Position numbers and translations under genes: made by a program | Source: Hyphomicrobiales bacterium | Lineage (GTDB): Bacteria; Pseudomonadota; Alphaproteobacteria; Rhizobiales; Beijerinckiaceae | Reading direction: 5' to 3' | Assembly: GCA_900466745.1 (NCBI GenBank) | Contig: UBNE01000014.1 | Coordinates: forward strand, 1-64,000 | Length of the DNA: 64,000 nt | Notes under the pieces: model-generated | What the model saw: the letters and a program-made list of their open reading frames with translations, nothing else | Told to the model about the DNA's origin: nothing | Database searches by the model: none | In this document: positions 1 through 8,769 of the stretch, one piece after another | How the letters are laid out: each line of letters begins with the position of its first letter | Position numbering within the stretch: position 1 is the first letter of the stretch

Positions 1-586
1 GGGCCGCCGCGGCCGGGGCTGCCCTGGCCAGGGTCAGGAGGAGCGCGTCGATCGCCGTGTTTCCGGTCACCCAGATCGTTTCCGCCGGCACGTTCTCCTT
101 CAGCAGGTTGAGTCTGGCCGTCTCCGTGGGCGCGAAATGATAATCGGCGATGACGCTGATCAGGCGGCGATTGACCTCCTCCGGGAAGGGCGCGCGCTTG
201 TCGTAGGTTCTCAGCCCGGCCTCGACATGGGCGACCGGCACGTTCTCGTAGAACGCCGCCAGGGCGCCGACGAAGCTCGTCGTGGTGTCGCCCTGCACGA
301 CGACGACATCGGGCCGGACATCCGCGAGCAGCCGTTGCAGTTTCCCAAGGATCGCGGTCGTGACCTGGGCGAGGCCCTGGTCCCGGCGCATCACGTCGAG
401 ATCGGCGAGGATCGGCAGGCCGAAGAAGCCGACGACCTGGTCGAGCATCTCGCGATGCTGGCTGGTGCGCACGGCGAGCACCTCGAAGCGGCCGGCATCG
501 GCCCCGGCCGCCAGGATGAGCGGAGCGAGCTTGATCGCCTCGGGCCGTGTGCCCATCACCACGAGAAGGCGTTTGCGGCGAGCCAT
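1..586 (-). CDS. wecB: Non-hydrolysing UDP-N-acetylglucosamine 2-epimerase, 3' end beyond window
   Basis: Interconverts UDP-GlcNAc and UDP-ManNAc in the cytoplasm and so supplies ManNAc-type precursors for surface polysaccharide. The first 195 residues are visible, about half of the usual 370-380. They carry GTRPEAIKLAPLI at 12-24, VVQGDTTT at 96-103 and HVEAGLRT at 120-127, all hallmarks of the WecB/MnaA fold. The start is set by GGAGG six bases before the ATG. It lies 12 bases after the WecG-type gene on the same strand, so the two are probably cotranscribed. The C-terminal half, including part of the active site, lies outside the window. Confidence 0.9.
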   Translation of the reverse strand, partial: MARRKRLLVVMGTRPEAIKLAPLILAAGADAGRFEVLAVRTSQHREMLDQVVGFFGLPILADLDVMRRDQGLAQVTTAILGKLQRLLADVRPDVVVVQGDTTTSFVGALAAFYENVPVAHVEAGLRTYDKRAPFPEEVNRRLISVIADYHFAPTETARLNLLKENVPAETIWVTGNTAIDALLLTLARAAPAAAA

Positions 587-598
587 CGCGAGCCTCCG

Positions 599-1450
599 TC
601 AGGGCCGCGGGGCGGCGCGCCGGGCCTGGAAGATCTGGGCGGGGGAGAGCTGGGCGAGGACGCTCCAGGACATCAGGCCGAGGAAGCGCGAATTCGTGAC
701 CAGATAGCGCCGGAACAGCCGGCGCGGCTCCTGGGCGAGGCGGTAGGCCCATTCGAGGCCGGCGCGCTGGAGGAAGGCCGGCGCCCGCTTCCGCAGCCCC
801 GCGATGACGTCGAAGCTGCCGCCGACGCCGATGACGACGCGCGCGCCGAGACGGTCCCACTGCTCCTCGATGAAGCTCTCCTGCCGCGGCACGCCCATCG
901 CGACGAAAAGCAGCTCGGCGCCGCTCTCCGCCACCGCCTTCGCCCGCGCCTCGGCCTGCTCAGGCCCGAAATAGCCGTCGGCGCAGCCGCGCAGGGCGAG
1001 CCCGCGATGCCGCTCCTGCAGCACCCTGGCGACGGTGCGCACGGTGGCGCCTTCCGCGCCGAGGCAATAGACGCCGATGCCCTCCCGCGCCGCGCGGGCG
1101 CAGAGCAGGTCGATCAGGTCGATGCCGGTGACGCGCTCCGGCAGGGGCTGGCGCCACAGGCGGGAGGCCCAGACCAGCGGCTGCCCGTCGGCGACGGTCC
1201 ATCGCGATCTCTCGACGAAGCGCTGGAGGCGCGGATCGGAGCGCATCGTCATCAGGACCGCGACATTGACCGTCGAGAGGATGCCGCGCTCCCCGGCGCG
1301 GATCGCCCGGACGACCGCTTCGACCGTCTCCTCGGCCGTGAGGCTGTCGAAGCGGCCGTTCAGGATCTGGATCCGTGGGGGCGCCTCGGGGACGAGGCCT
1401 TCTGCGACAAGGCTCCCGGAAGCACGGCTTGCGACTGCGTCTGGCGGCAT
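599..1450 (-). CDS. WecG/TagA/CpsF-family glycosyltransferase
   Basis: Predicted to transfer an N-acetylmannosamine or related residue from a UDP-sugar to a lipid-linked acceptor on the inner face of the membrane (family GT26). The 283-residue protein shows STVNVAVLMTMRSDP, VADGQPLVWASRL, VAMGVPRQESF and GVGGSFDVIAGLRKRAP, which define the family, with no obvious membrane span. The start at 1450 follows GAGGGA at a good spacing; a longer open frame upstream has no support. It precedes the WecB-type epimerase, which would make the ManNAc donor, so the pair is functionally coherent. The exact sugar and acceptor are not readable from sequence. Confidence 0.88.
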   Translation of the reverse strand: MPPDAVASRASGSLVAEGLVPEAPPRIQILNGRFDSLTAEETVEAVVRAIRAGERGILSTVNVAVLMTMRSDPRLQRFVERSRWTVADGQPLVWASRLWRQPLPERVTGIDLIDLLCARAAREGIGVYCLGAEGATVRTVARVLQERHRGLALRGCADGYFGPEQAEARAKAVAESGAELLFVAMGVPRQESFIEEQWDRLGARVVIGVGGSFDVIAGLRKRAPAFLQRAGLEWAYRLAQEPRRLFRRYLVTNSRFLGLMSWSVLAQLSPAQIFQARRAAPRP

Positions 1451-1835
1451 CGGAAATCCCTCGGGCGGAAGTCGAAGGGCGGCGGCAGGCAGGCCGGCGG
1501 GAGGATCGGCACGGCGAGAATTCGCCGTCCGCCGGACGCATGCCGTACGGAAAGCCAATGCCGGATTCTGGGCTTTGTTCGCGCGGGAGCGGTTATCGGA
1601 CTGCTTTGCAGCGTATCGCCGGAGGTCAAGACGATGGGAGTGCGGGGACATCCGCATGAGGAGCGCGGCGCCAGCGTCAAAAGCGCAACCGGTTGCGTTT
1701 TCGACGCTGGCCTTGCTGTCGCGGAGACTTGAGGGCGCCGATTCGGGCGGCTGCGAAGAACCGGCGGCCACCGCCTGCATTAAGGCAGTGCGGATGTCGA
1801 AACCTTCGATGCGCGCCCCAGCATTCGGTGAGCCG
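1451..1835. promoter_or_regulatory. Divergent intergenic region between the wecG-like gene and the initiating sugar transferase
   Basis: This 385-base gap separates the minus-strand wecG/wecB pair from the plus-strand exopolysaccharide series, so it should hold two divergent promoters. Its standout feature is a near-perfect 38-bp inverted repeat at 1672-1709, listed separately. I cannot place -35/-10 boxes with confidence. Open frames run through it on both strands but have no ribosome binding site or recognisable domain. Confidence 0.5.
1672..1709. repeat. 38-bp near-perfect inverted repeat between divergent polysaccharide operons
   Basis: The arms pair CAGCGTC with GACGCTG on the outside and CGCAACC with GGTTGCG at the centre (1690/1691). 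Only the AAAAG/TTTTC segment in between is shifted by one base. It could be a regulator operator shared by both promoters, a cruciform, or a hairpin in the leader of the sugar transferase mRNA, whose start is about 125 bases further on. Confidence 0.6.
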
Positions 1836-3287
1836 ATGTCGACCAATGCCATCTCCCCCCGGATGCGACATCTCTCCATGGCCGTGCTGGCGCATGGAAC
1901 CCAGCTCTTCTGGACCGTGCTGGTGGCCGCCCTGGAGATGATCGTGATTGTCGCCTGCGCCTATGGCGCGTTCGTCGCCTATTCGGCGGTCGTCTATGGC
2001 GTGATCTTCTTCCGGCTCGACTATGCGCTCGCCTCGCTCGCCGTCGGGGCGCTGTATGTCGCCCTGTGCATCGCCGACAACCAGTACGACCTGCTCGGCC
2101 CCCAATGGAACGAGCATTGCTGCTCGCGCGGCGGCGTGGCGCTCGGTCTGTCCTTCGTGACGCTGCTGACGATCGGCTACCTGACCAACAGCCTCGGCGG
2201 CTATTCCCGCGGCACCTTCCTGGCGCAGTTGCTGGCGACGCTGTTCGGCCAGATCGCGATCCGGGCCGGCCTCGCCCATGTCATCGAGCGCGTGCGCTGG
2301 CGCGGGCGATGGCGCCGCGAGAGCATGGTCGTGCTGGTGATGCCGGGCGCGCGCGGCGTCGGCCATGTCCGCGCCCGGCTGGCGGCGCGGCACGAGCACA
2401 TCCTGCGCTGGTACGACTTCCCCGCGGCGCCCGGCGGTGGCGGCGGCGCCTCGCTGGAGGCCCAGCTCGCGGCGATCCGCAGCGAATGCCGGGTGCTGCC
2501 GATCGACGCCGTGCTCGTCCTGTTCGGCTCGGACAACATGGAGGATGTCTCGAAAGCGGTCGGGGCGCTGTCGGAGCTGCCGGTGCGGATCCAGCTCCTG
2601 CCGGTCGAGCTGGCCGAGCTGATGCGGCGCAGCCGCATCGGCAGCTACGGCCATCTGCGGGTGCTCGAGCTGTTCTGCGGCCCGTGCTCGCTGCGCGACC
2701 GCTTCCTCAAGCGAACCTTCGACATCGCCGGCTCGGTCGTGCTGCTGACGCTGCTGTGGCCGCTGTTCCTCGTCGTCGCCGCGCTGATCAAGCTCGATAC
2801 GCGCGGGCCGGTGCTGTTCCGGCAGATGCGGCTCGGCTTCAACAACGAGCCGATCCAGGTGCTGAAGTTCCGCAGCATGAACTGCCTGGAGGAGGCCCGT
2901 GCCGGATTCCGCCAGGCGACCCGCGGCGACCCGCGTGTGACGCGCGTCGGCCGGGTGCTGCGGCGGACCAATATCGACGAGCTGCCGCAATTGCTGAACG
3001 TGCTGAGGGGCGAGATGTCCCTGGTCGGGCCGCGGCCGCATGCGGTGGCCCACAACCAGATGTTCGCCGACCAGATCCGCCGGATGTTCCGCCGCCACAA
3101 CGTCAAGCCCGGGATGACCGGCTGGGCCCAGGTCAACGGGCTCAGGGGCGAAACCGACACCTTCGAGAAGATGCAGAAGCGGATCGAGCACGATCTCTAC
3201 TATGTCGACAACTGGTCGTTCTTCTTCGACCTCAGGATCCTGGTCAGGACGATCGTCTCCAGGAGCGCGCGCATCAATGCCTACTGA
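1836..3287 (+). CDS. Polyprenyl-phosphate sugar phosphotransferase (initiating transferase)
   Basis: Starts repeat-unit assembly by moving a hexose-1-phosphate, probably glucose or galactose, from a UDP-sugar to undecaprenyl phosphate. The 483-residue protein has hydrophobic N-terminal spans, a central CoA_binding_3-like domain and a C-terminal bacterial sugar transferase domain beginning at KRTFDIAGSVVLLTLL. That domain carries VLKFRSM, DELPQLLNVLRGEMSLVGPR and KPGMTGWAQVNGLRG, all diagnostic of the WcaJ/ExoY/PssY group. The chosen start has GGTGAG just before it; an in-frame ATG at 1794 would add 14 residues. The gene heads the plus-strand polysaccharide series. Confidence 0.92.
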   Translation: MSTNAISPRMRHLSMAVLAHGTQLFWTVLVAALEMIVIVACAYGAFVAYSAVVYGVIFFRLDYALASLAVGALYVALCIADNQYDLLGPQWNEHCCSRGGVALGLSFVTLLTIGYLTNSLGGYSRGTFLAQLLATLFGQIAIRAGLAHVIERVRWRGRWRRESMVVLVMPGARGVGHVRARLAARHEHILRWYDFPAAPGGGGGASLEAQLAAIRSECRVLPIDAVLVLFGSDNMEDVSKAVGALSELPVRIQLLPVELAELMRRSRIGSYGHLRVLELFCGPCSLRDRFLKRTFDIAGSVVLLTLLWPLFLVVAALIKLDTRGPVLFRQMRLGFNNEPIQVLKFRSMNCLEEARAGFRQATRGDPRVTRVGRVLRRTNIDELPQLLNVLRGEMSLVGPRPHAVAHNQMFADQIRRMFRRHNVKPGMTGWAQVNGLRGETDTFEKMQKRIEHDLYYVDNWSFFFDLRILVRTIVSRSARINAY

Positions 3288-3306
3288 GCGGGAGGGGGAA
3301 GCCGCG

Positions 3307-4647
3307 ATGCGGGTCTGCTATTTCGTCAGCGAATACCCCGCCGTCTCGCACACCTTCATCCGGCGCGAGATCGCCGAGCTCGAGCGGAGCGGCCTGTCGG
3401 TGCTGCGCGTCTCGCTGCGCGGCGGCGGCCGCAGCCTGGTCGACGAGGAGGATCTCCGGGAGAAGGCGCGCACGCGCTACATCCTCGACGGCGGCAAGGC
3501 GCGCTTGGTGGCGCGCTGCGCGGCCGCCTTCGCCGCGGCCCTGCTGCGCAGCCCCCTGGCGCTGGCGAGAGCCGCCGGTGCGGCCTTTGCGATGATGCGG
3601 CGCTCCAGCCGTCCGGCGCCGCTTCACCTCGCCTATTTCGCCGAAGCCCTGCTGCTCGCGCGCCGGGTGGTCGAGGAGGAGGTCGAGCACGTCCACGCGC
3701 ATTTCGGCACGAACGGCGCGGAGGTCGCCATGCTGTGCCACCTCCTGACCGGCGTGCCCTACAGCTTCACCGTGCACGGCCCCGACGAGTTCGACAGGCC
3801 CGAATATCTCGGCCTGCCCGCCAAGGTCCGGCACGCGGCCTTCGTCTGCGTGGTCAGCGCCTTCACCGGCAGCCAGTTGCGGCGCTGGGTCCCGGCTGGG
3901 GAGTGGCACAAGATCCAGATCGTCCGATGCGGGCTCGATGCCGCCTTCCTGTCCCGGCCGCCGCTGAGGGGCGTGCCGAAGAACCGCCTCGTCGCGGTCG
4001 GGCGGCTCAGCGGGCAGAAGGGTCATCTCGTGCTGCTCGAGGCGCTGGGGATGCTGGCGCGCGAGGGCGTGCCGTTCGATCTGACCCTGGTCGGCGACGG
4101 CCCGCTGCGCCCGCTGCTCGCGCGCGGCATCCGCGAGCGCGGGCTGGAGCGGCAGGTCGAGCTGGCCGGCTGGATGAGCAATGCCGAGGTGCGGGCTGCG
4201 ATCGGCGAGGCGCGGGCGCTGGCCCTGCCCAGTTTCGCCGAGGGTCTGCCCGTCGTCCTGATGGAGGCGCTGGCGCTCGGCCGCCCGGTCGTCGCGACCT
4301 ATGTCGCCGGCATTCCCGAGCTGGTCTCCGACCGGGAGAACGGCTGGCTTGTCCCGGCCGGCAGCGCCGAGCGCCTGGCGGGCGCCATCCGGCAATGTCT
4401 CGCGGCGCCCGACGCCGTGATCCGCGCGATGGGGGCGGCCGGCCGGCGGCGCGTGCTGGAGCAGCACGACATCGCCCGGGAATGCCGCAAGCTCGCCGCC
4501 CTGTTCGCCGCCGGGCGGCCGGCGCAGGCCGCGGTGGCGGTGTCCGCGGATGTGAGCGAGGCCGCAGCCTTCGCCGGCGGCCATCCGATGCGGCTGGGCG
4601 AGGTGGTCACGCTCCGGACGGGGCATTCGGGCTGGATCAAGCGCTGA
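3307..4647 (+). CDS. Glycosyltransferase family 4 (GT-B)
   Basis: Adds a sugar from a nucleotide donor to the growing lipid-linked repeat unit. The 446-residue protein begins with YFVSEYPAVSHTFIRREI, typical of the WcaL/AmsK branch, and has the GT4 C-terminal donor site: VGRLSGQKGH, LVGDGPLR and the E-x7-E element in FAEGLPVVLMEALALGRPVV. The start at 3307 is chosen because GAGGGGGAAG lies at the right distance; an in-frame ATG at 3277 is less well supported. It follows the initiating transferase by 19 bases. Donor and linkage are unknown. Confidence 0.9.
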   Translation: MRVCYFVSEYPAVSHTFIRREIAELERSGLSVLRVSLRGGGRSLVDEEDLREKARTRYILDGGKARLVARCAAAFAAALLRSPLALARAAGAAFAMMRRSSRPAPLHLAYFAEALLLARRVVEEEVEHVHAHFGTNGAEVAMLCHLLTGVPYSFTVHGPDEFDRPEYLGLPAKVRHAAFVCVVSAFTGSQLRRWVPAGEWHKIQIVRCGLDAAFLSRPPLRGVPKNRLVAVGRLSGQKGHLVLLEALGMLAREGVPFDLTLVGDGPLRPLLARGIRERGLERQVELAGWMSNAEVRAAIGEARALALPSFAEGLPVVLMEALALGRPVVATYVAGIPELVSDRENGWLVPAGSAERLAGAIRQCLAAPDAVIRAMGAAGRRRVLEQHDIARECRKLAALFAAGRPAQAAVAVSADVSEAAAFAGGHPMRLGEVVTLRTGHSGWIKR

Positions 4648-4696
4648 GGCGCGGACACAGCCAATGGCCCGCGGGGGCAGGAACGGGGAAGCCCTT

Positions 4697-5710
4697 ATGA
4701 TCGACGTCTCCGTCGTCGTTCCGACCCATGATCGCCGGCAGCTCCTGCCGCAGGCCGTCCGCGCGATCCTGGGCCAGAGGGAGGTCGCGATCGAGCTCGT
4801 CCTGGTCGATGACGGCTCGACCGACGGGACCGGGCCGTGGCTCGACCGTCTCGCCGCGGTCGAACCGCGGGTCAGGGTCGTGCACCATGCCCAACCGCGC
4901 TTCATCTCGGCCGCGCGGAATGCCGGCATCGCCCATGCCGCCGGGCGCTGGATCGCCTTCTGCGACGATGACGATCTCTGGGCTCCCGACAAGCTCGCCG
5001 CGCAGCTTGCCGCGATGCGCGCCGCCGCCGCGAGCTGGGCCTGCACCGGCGTCGCGGTGGTCGACGAGGCGCTTCGGGTCGTCGGGCATCATCGCGCCGC
5101 GGGCGGCCGGGTGCTGCCCGGCCTGTTGCAGGCCAACCGGGTTCCGAGCGGGTCGACGGTGATCGTCGAGCGCGACCTCCTTCGCCTCGCCGGCGGCTTC
5201 GATCCGGGGTTGCGTGGCTCCGAGGACTGGGACCTCTGGATCAGGCTCGCGGCGCATGCGCCGCTGGCCGCGGTCGACCGGCCTCTGGTCGCCTACCGGC
5301 TCGGGCGGCGATCCCTCTCGATGGACGTCCGGGCGATGCGCGCCGGCCGGGAGGTCATCGCCGCGCGCTATGCGGCGCTGGCTTCCGCCCATGGCGTCGC
5401 GACCGATGTGGCCGGCCATGAGCGCTATCTCGCCCGGCAGCTCCTGCGGGCCGGCGCGCGCCGGTCGGCCGCGGCCATCTTCGCCGCGCTGGCCTTCCGG
5501 CATGGCCGCTGGCGCGAGCTGCCGCGCGCCGCCGCCGCGCTGCTCGCGCCGCGCCTGACGGACCGGATCGGCCAGGCGCGTGCCGCAGGCGCGGTTCCCG
5601 CGGCCTGGCGGCGGGAGGTCGAGCCCTGGCTGCGGCCGATCCGGGAAGCCGGCGGCCTGCTCCCCGCGCAGGTCGGGCGCTGGGCCGACGCCGTGGAGCA
5701 GGCGACATGA
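4697..5710 (+). CDS. Glycosyltransferase family 2 (GT-A)
   Basis: A 337-residue inverting GT-A enzyme expected to add one sugar of the repeat unit. It opens with SVVVPTHDRRQLLPQAV, then VDDGSTDGT for nucleotide binding and FCDDDDLW for the metal-binding DxD. GSEDWDLWIRLA supplies the usual acceptor-side ED motif. The start is fixed by GGGGAAG eight bases before the ATG; 11 extra in-frame residues upstream are not supported. Its stop overlaps the next start as ATGA, so translation is probably coupled. Roughly the last 120 residues are helical and not recognisable. Confidence 0.9.
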   Translation: MIDVSVVVPTHDRRQLLPQAVRAILGQREVAIELVLVDDGSTDGTGPWLDRLAAVEPRVRVVHHAQPRFISAARNAGIAHAAGRWIAFCDDDDLWAPDKLAAQLAAMRAAAASWACTGVAVVDEALRVVGHHRAAGGRVLPGLLQANRVPSGSTVIVERDLLRLAGGFDPGLRGSEDWDLWIRLAAHAPLAAVDRPLVAYRLGRRSLSMDVRAMRAGREVIAARYAALASAHGVATDVAGHERYLARQLLRAGARRSAAAIFAALAFRHGRWRELPRAAAALLAPRLTDRIGQARAAGAVPAAWRREVEPWLRPIREAGGLLPAQVGRWADAVEQAT

Positions 5711-7077
5711 GGCCGGCGGCGGGGGCCGTCGGCATCGCCCTGCGCGAAGGGCCGCCGGTTGCCGGCCGCATCCCGCTGACCTGCTCGGTGCGGACGGCCA
5801 ATGACGAGGCGATCGGGCGGCTGCTGCGCGGCGCGGTGTTCGCCATCCTGCTGGTGCGGGCCTCCTCCGACCCCATCTTCAACCTGCTCGGCGGCGAGTC
5901 CGGCACGTCGATGGGCGTCGGCGCCCTGTTCAACGTCCTCGCCATCGCGATCGCCGGCACGCTCTTCCTGCGGGCGCCGCTGAAGGCGCCGTTCCCCGTG
6001 CTGGCGATCTGGGGGCCGTTCCTGCTGATCGCCTTCGGCTCGACGCTCTATGCGCCGGACTTCAAGGCGGCGGCGCGGCTGGCCTGCGTGCTGCTGTCCT
6101 ACTGGGCCTTCTTCGCGATCCCGTTCTTCATCCTGCGCACCGCGCGCGATCTGTGGCGCTTCGTCCTCGTGGTGCTGGCGTCCTCGCTTCCGCCGACGCT
6201 CTACGCCTTCGTCGACATCGCGCGCGGTCTGTCGGACCTCGGCGCGTTCCGCCTGCAGAGCACCTTCTCGCATCCGAACATCTATGCCTTCTACCTCGTG
6301 CTCATGCTCGGGCTGGCACTCTATGTCCGGGCGTCGCGGGCCGTGCGCTTCTCGCCCCGGCTGCGGCGGCTGGTGACGCTCTATGTCCCGCTCCTGGTCC
6401 TGTTCCTGCTGCTGACCAAGACGCGCAGCGCCTGGGGCGCCTGCGGGCTGATGTTCCTGGTCTACGCGGTCCGGATCGACCGCCGGTTCCTCGCCGGGCT
6501 GCTGCTGGTGCCGCTGCTGTTCGCCGCGAATCCGAGCCTGATGGACCGGCTGACCGACATCACCGCCGCGACGGAGGTCGACAGCTTCTCGCAGCTCAAC
6601 GACAGCACGCGGCTGAACTCCTATGTCTGGCGGCAGGCGCTGTGGCAGTCCGCCCTTCCGGAGATCCTGGAGCGGCCGCTGCTGGGCCACGGCCTCGAAA
6701 CCTTCAGGCCGTCGACGCCGCGCTTCTTCCCGCTGATCGGCCCGCAGGGCATCGACGGCCACAACTTCTATCTTCAGATGGCGTTCGAGATCGGCCTCCT
6801 CGGCGTGCTCGCGCTGGCCTGGCTGCTCGCCTGCGTCGGCTGGAGGCTGGCGCGCGGCCTGCGGCGCGATCCGCCCGGCCTCCTGATCGTCGCCTGCATC
6901 CTGCTGGCCTACCTGCTCGAATCCTATTCGGACAACATGCATTTCTACCTGTCGTTCAACTGGTACTTCTGGTTCGTGATGGGCTGCGTCCATGCCTGGC
7001 TCGGCCGGCGGGAGGCGCCGGCTCCGGCCGGCTGCCCTACGGGAACGGCGGCGAAGAACCCGGCGTTGTCTCCGTGA
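5707..7077 (+). CDS. O-antigen ligase / Wzy-type polymerase family membrane protein
   Basis: A polytopic inner-membrane protein of 456 residues with about ten to twelve hydrophobic spans and the Wzy_C pattern: a large periplasmic loop containing STRLNSYVWRQALWQ, GHGLETFRPSTPRFFP and DGHNFYLQMAFEIGLLGV. In this context, next to a flippase and a Wzz-like protein, polymerase for the exopolysaccharide is more likely than LPS O-antigen ligase, but the family does not separate the two by sequence. It overlaps the preceding GT2 gene by four bases. The last 20 residues are Ala/Pro rich and may be dispensable. Confidence 0.85.
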   Translation: MRPAAGAVGIALREGPPVAGRIPLTCSVRTANDEAIGRLLRGAVFAILLVRASSDPIFNLLGGESGTSMGVGALFNVLAIAIAGTLFLRAPLKAPFPVLAIWGPFLLIAFGSTLYAPDFKAAARLACVLLSYWAFFAIPFFILRTARDLWRFVLVVLASSLPPTLYAFVDIARGLSDLGAFRLQSTFSHPNIYAFYLVLMLGLALYVRASRAVRFSPRLRRLVTLYVPLLVLFLLLTKTRSAWGACGLMFLVYAVRIDRRFLAGLLLVPLLFAANPSLMDRLTDITAATEVDSFSQLNDSTRLNSYVWRQALWQSALPEILERPLLGHGLETFRPSTPRFFPLIGPQGIDGHNFYLQMAFEIGLLGVLALAWLLACVGWRLARGLRRDPPGLLIVACILLAYLLESYSDNMHFYLSFNWYFWFVMGCVHAWLGRREAPAPAGCPTGTAAKNPALSP

Positions 7078-7200
7078 ATGCCAGAGCGGGCGAAAGGCGC
7101 CGGCTGGGCGGTGCCGGCGATCCGATCCCGCCACGGGCGGTCCGGGCGTCCCTCCGCTCCCGTCGCGGGCCTGTCGGGCCGGATGTGATCGAAGGCCGAG

Positions 7201-8721
7201 ATGGACACGAGAAGCCGCCCGCAGCTCATCGACGACAGGGACGGGCTCGAGGGCGGCATCGCCGTGCGGCCGCACCCGTCCTTCGGGCCGGGAAGCCTCA
7301 GGAGCCGCAAGCGCCTCCTGGCGGGCGGTGCCCTGGCCTGCCTCGTCCTCGCCGCGCTCTATCTCGGCCTGCGGCCGGCGACCTACACCGCCACGAGCCA
7401 GCTCCTGGTTTATATCCGGCAGATCCTGACGGGTCCCGACCAGGCGATCCTGCCGGGCCGGGCGGACCTGCCGATGGTGCAGAACCAGATCGAGCTGCTG
7501 CGCTCGGGCAATGTCCTGGCCAAGGTCGTCGAGGCGCTGGACCTGGCGGAGGACCCGGAATTCGCCGGCGAGGCGCGGCTCCCGGCGGGCGGCTCGGCCT
7601 CCCGCGCCGCGCTGGGCGCGCTGGGCGCCAGGCTCGCCGTGCGCCAGATCGGGACCAGCCATGTGATCGCCGTGAGCTTCAGGGCCTCCGACCCGGCCAA
7701 GGCCGCCCGCATCGTCAACACCGTGGTCCGCATCTATCTGCAGGAGCTGGCGCGCGCCTCGGACGCGGCCTCGTCGCGGGCGCCGACCCTGCGCGAGATC
7801 TACCAGAGCCTCGGGCCGAGCGCCCAGGTGATCGCGGCGGCGGAGCCGCCGGTCCGGAAGGACGGGCCGCCGCCGGCGCTGATCCTCGCGGCCGCCGCGC
7901 TGTTCGGCCTGGCCGCGGCGGCCGGGCTCGCTTTGCTGCTCGACGCGCTCGACGACACGATCCGCAGCCGCAATCAGATGGAATACGTCCTCGGGCTGGA
8001 ATGCCTGGGCGTCGTGCCGCGCGTGCCGGAGAGCGGCGACGGGGCCGGGGACGCCGCCGCCCGCCGCCTGCTCGCGGCGAAGCATCCGGCGCTGCGACGC
8101 GCGCTCGCGCTGATCCGGGAGCGTTCCGCCGGCGGGCTCAGGACGGTCGGGCTGACCTCGGCGCTGCCCGGGGAGGGGGCCACGACCCTCGCCATCGGCC
8201 TGGCGCAGGCCGCCGCCGCCACGGGCTGGCGCGTGCTGCTGGTCGATGCGGTGCCGGACGACCCGGCGCTGTCGCGCCGGGTCGCGAGCCTCGTGCAGGA
8301 GCCGCCTGCGCCTGGCGCGCCACCGGGCGCGGGAGCGCTCGACGGCCTCGTCGCCGTCCGGCCGGGGCTGGACGTCCTGCCGCTGGCCGAGCGGCTCGGC
8401 GGCACGGACCGCCTGGCGCCGCGCGGCCTGCTCGAGGCGGTGCTGGGCGCGGCCGGGGCGGCTTACGACCTCGTGATCGTCGACATGCCGCCGCTCGCCG
8501 CCGGGCCGCAACTGCGCGCCGCGGCCGGCGCGCTCGACGGCATCCTCCTCGTGGTCAGATGGGGCGCGACCCGCTCCGAGCTGGTCCGGCAGGCGTTCCG
8601 CTCCGCCGGGCCCGCGCGGGAGCGGTTCGCCGGCACGGTCCTCAACATGGCCGATGAGGCGGCGATGAAACGTTATGGCTACGAGCTTCCCGCGGATCCG
8701 ACGGCCGCAGCGGCAGCCTGA
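7201..8721 (+). CDS. Wzz/BY-kinase-like polysaccharide co-polymerase with degenerate Walker A
   Basis: Resembles ExoP-type proteins that set polymer chain length: a Wzz domain between two membrane spans (about residues 38-58 and 222-245), then a cytoplasmic P-loop domain. The Walker A region reads ALPGEGATTLA at 321-331, with alanine where the ATP-binding lysine belongs. Walker A' (VLLVDAVPDDP, about 345) and Walker B (LVIVDMPPL, about 424) keep their aspartates. The C-terminus has only a YGY instead of a tyrosine cluster. The periplasmic part is short, with little coiled coil. It may regulate polymerisation without being a tyrosine kinase. A 123-base gap separates it from the polymerase gene. 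Confidence 0.82.
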   Translation: MDTRSRPQLIDDRDGLEGGIAVRPHPSFGPGSLRSRKRLLAGGALACLVLAALYLGLRPATYTATSQLLVYIRQILTGPDQAILPGRADLPMVQNQIELLRSGNVLAKVVEALDLAEDPEFAGEARLPAGGSASRAALGALGARLAVRQIGTSHVIAVSFRASDPAKAARIVNTVVRIYLQELARASDAASSRAPTLREIYQSLGPSAQVIAAAEPPVRKDGPPPALILAAAALFGLAAAAGLALLLDALDDTIRSRNQMEYVLGLECLGVVPRVPESGDGAGDAAARRLLAAKHPALRRALALIRERSAGGLRTVGLTSALPGEGATTLAIGLAQAAAATGWRVLLVDAVPDDPALSRRVASLVQEPPAPGAPPGAGALDGLVAVRPGLDVLPLAERLGGTDRLAPRGLLEAVLGAAGAAYDLVIVDMPPLAAGPQLRAAAGALDGILLVVRWGATRSELVRQAFRSAGPARERFAGTVLNMADEAAMKRYGYELPADPTAAAAA

Positions 8722-8769
8722 GACACTTCGCTCCGGCCTCCGGACGGAGACTTGCAGAGGGAGAGCATC

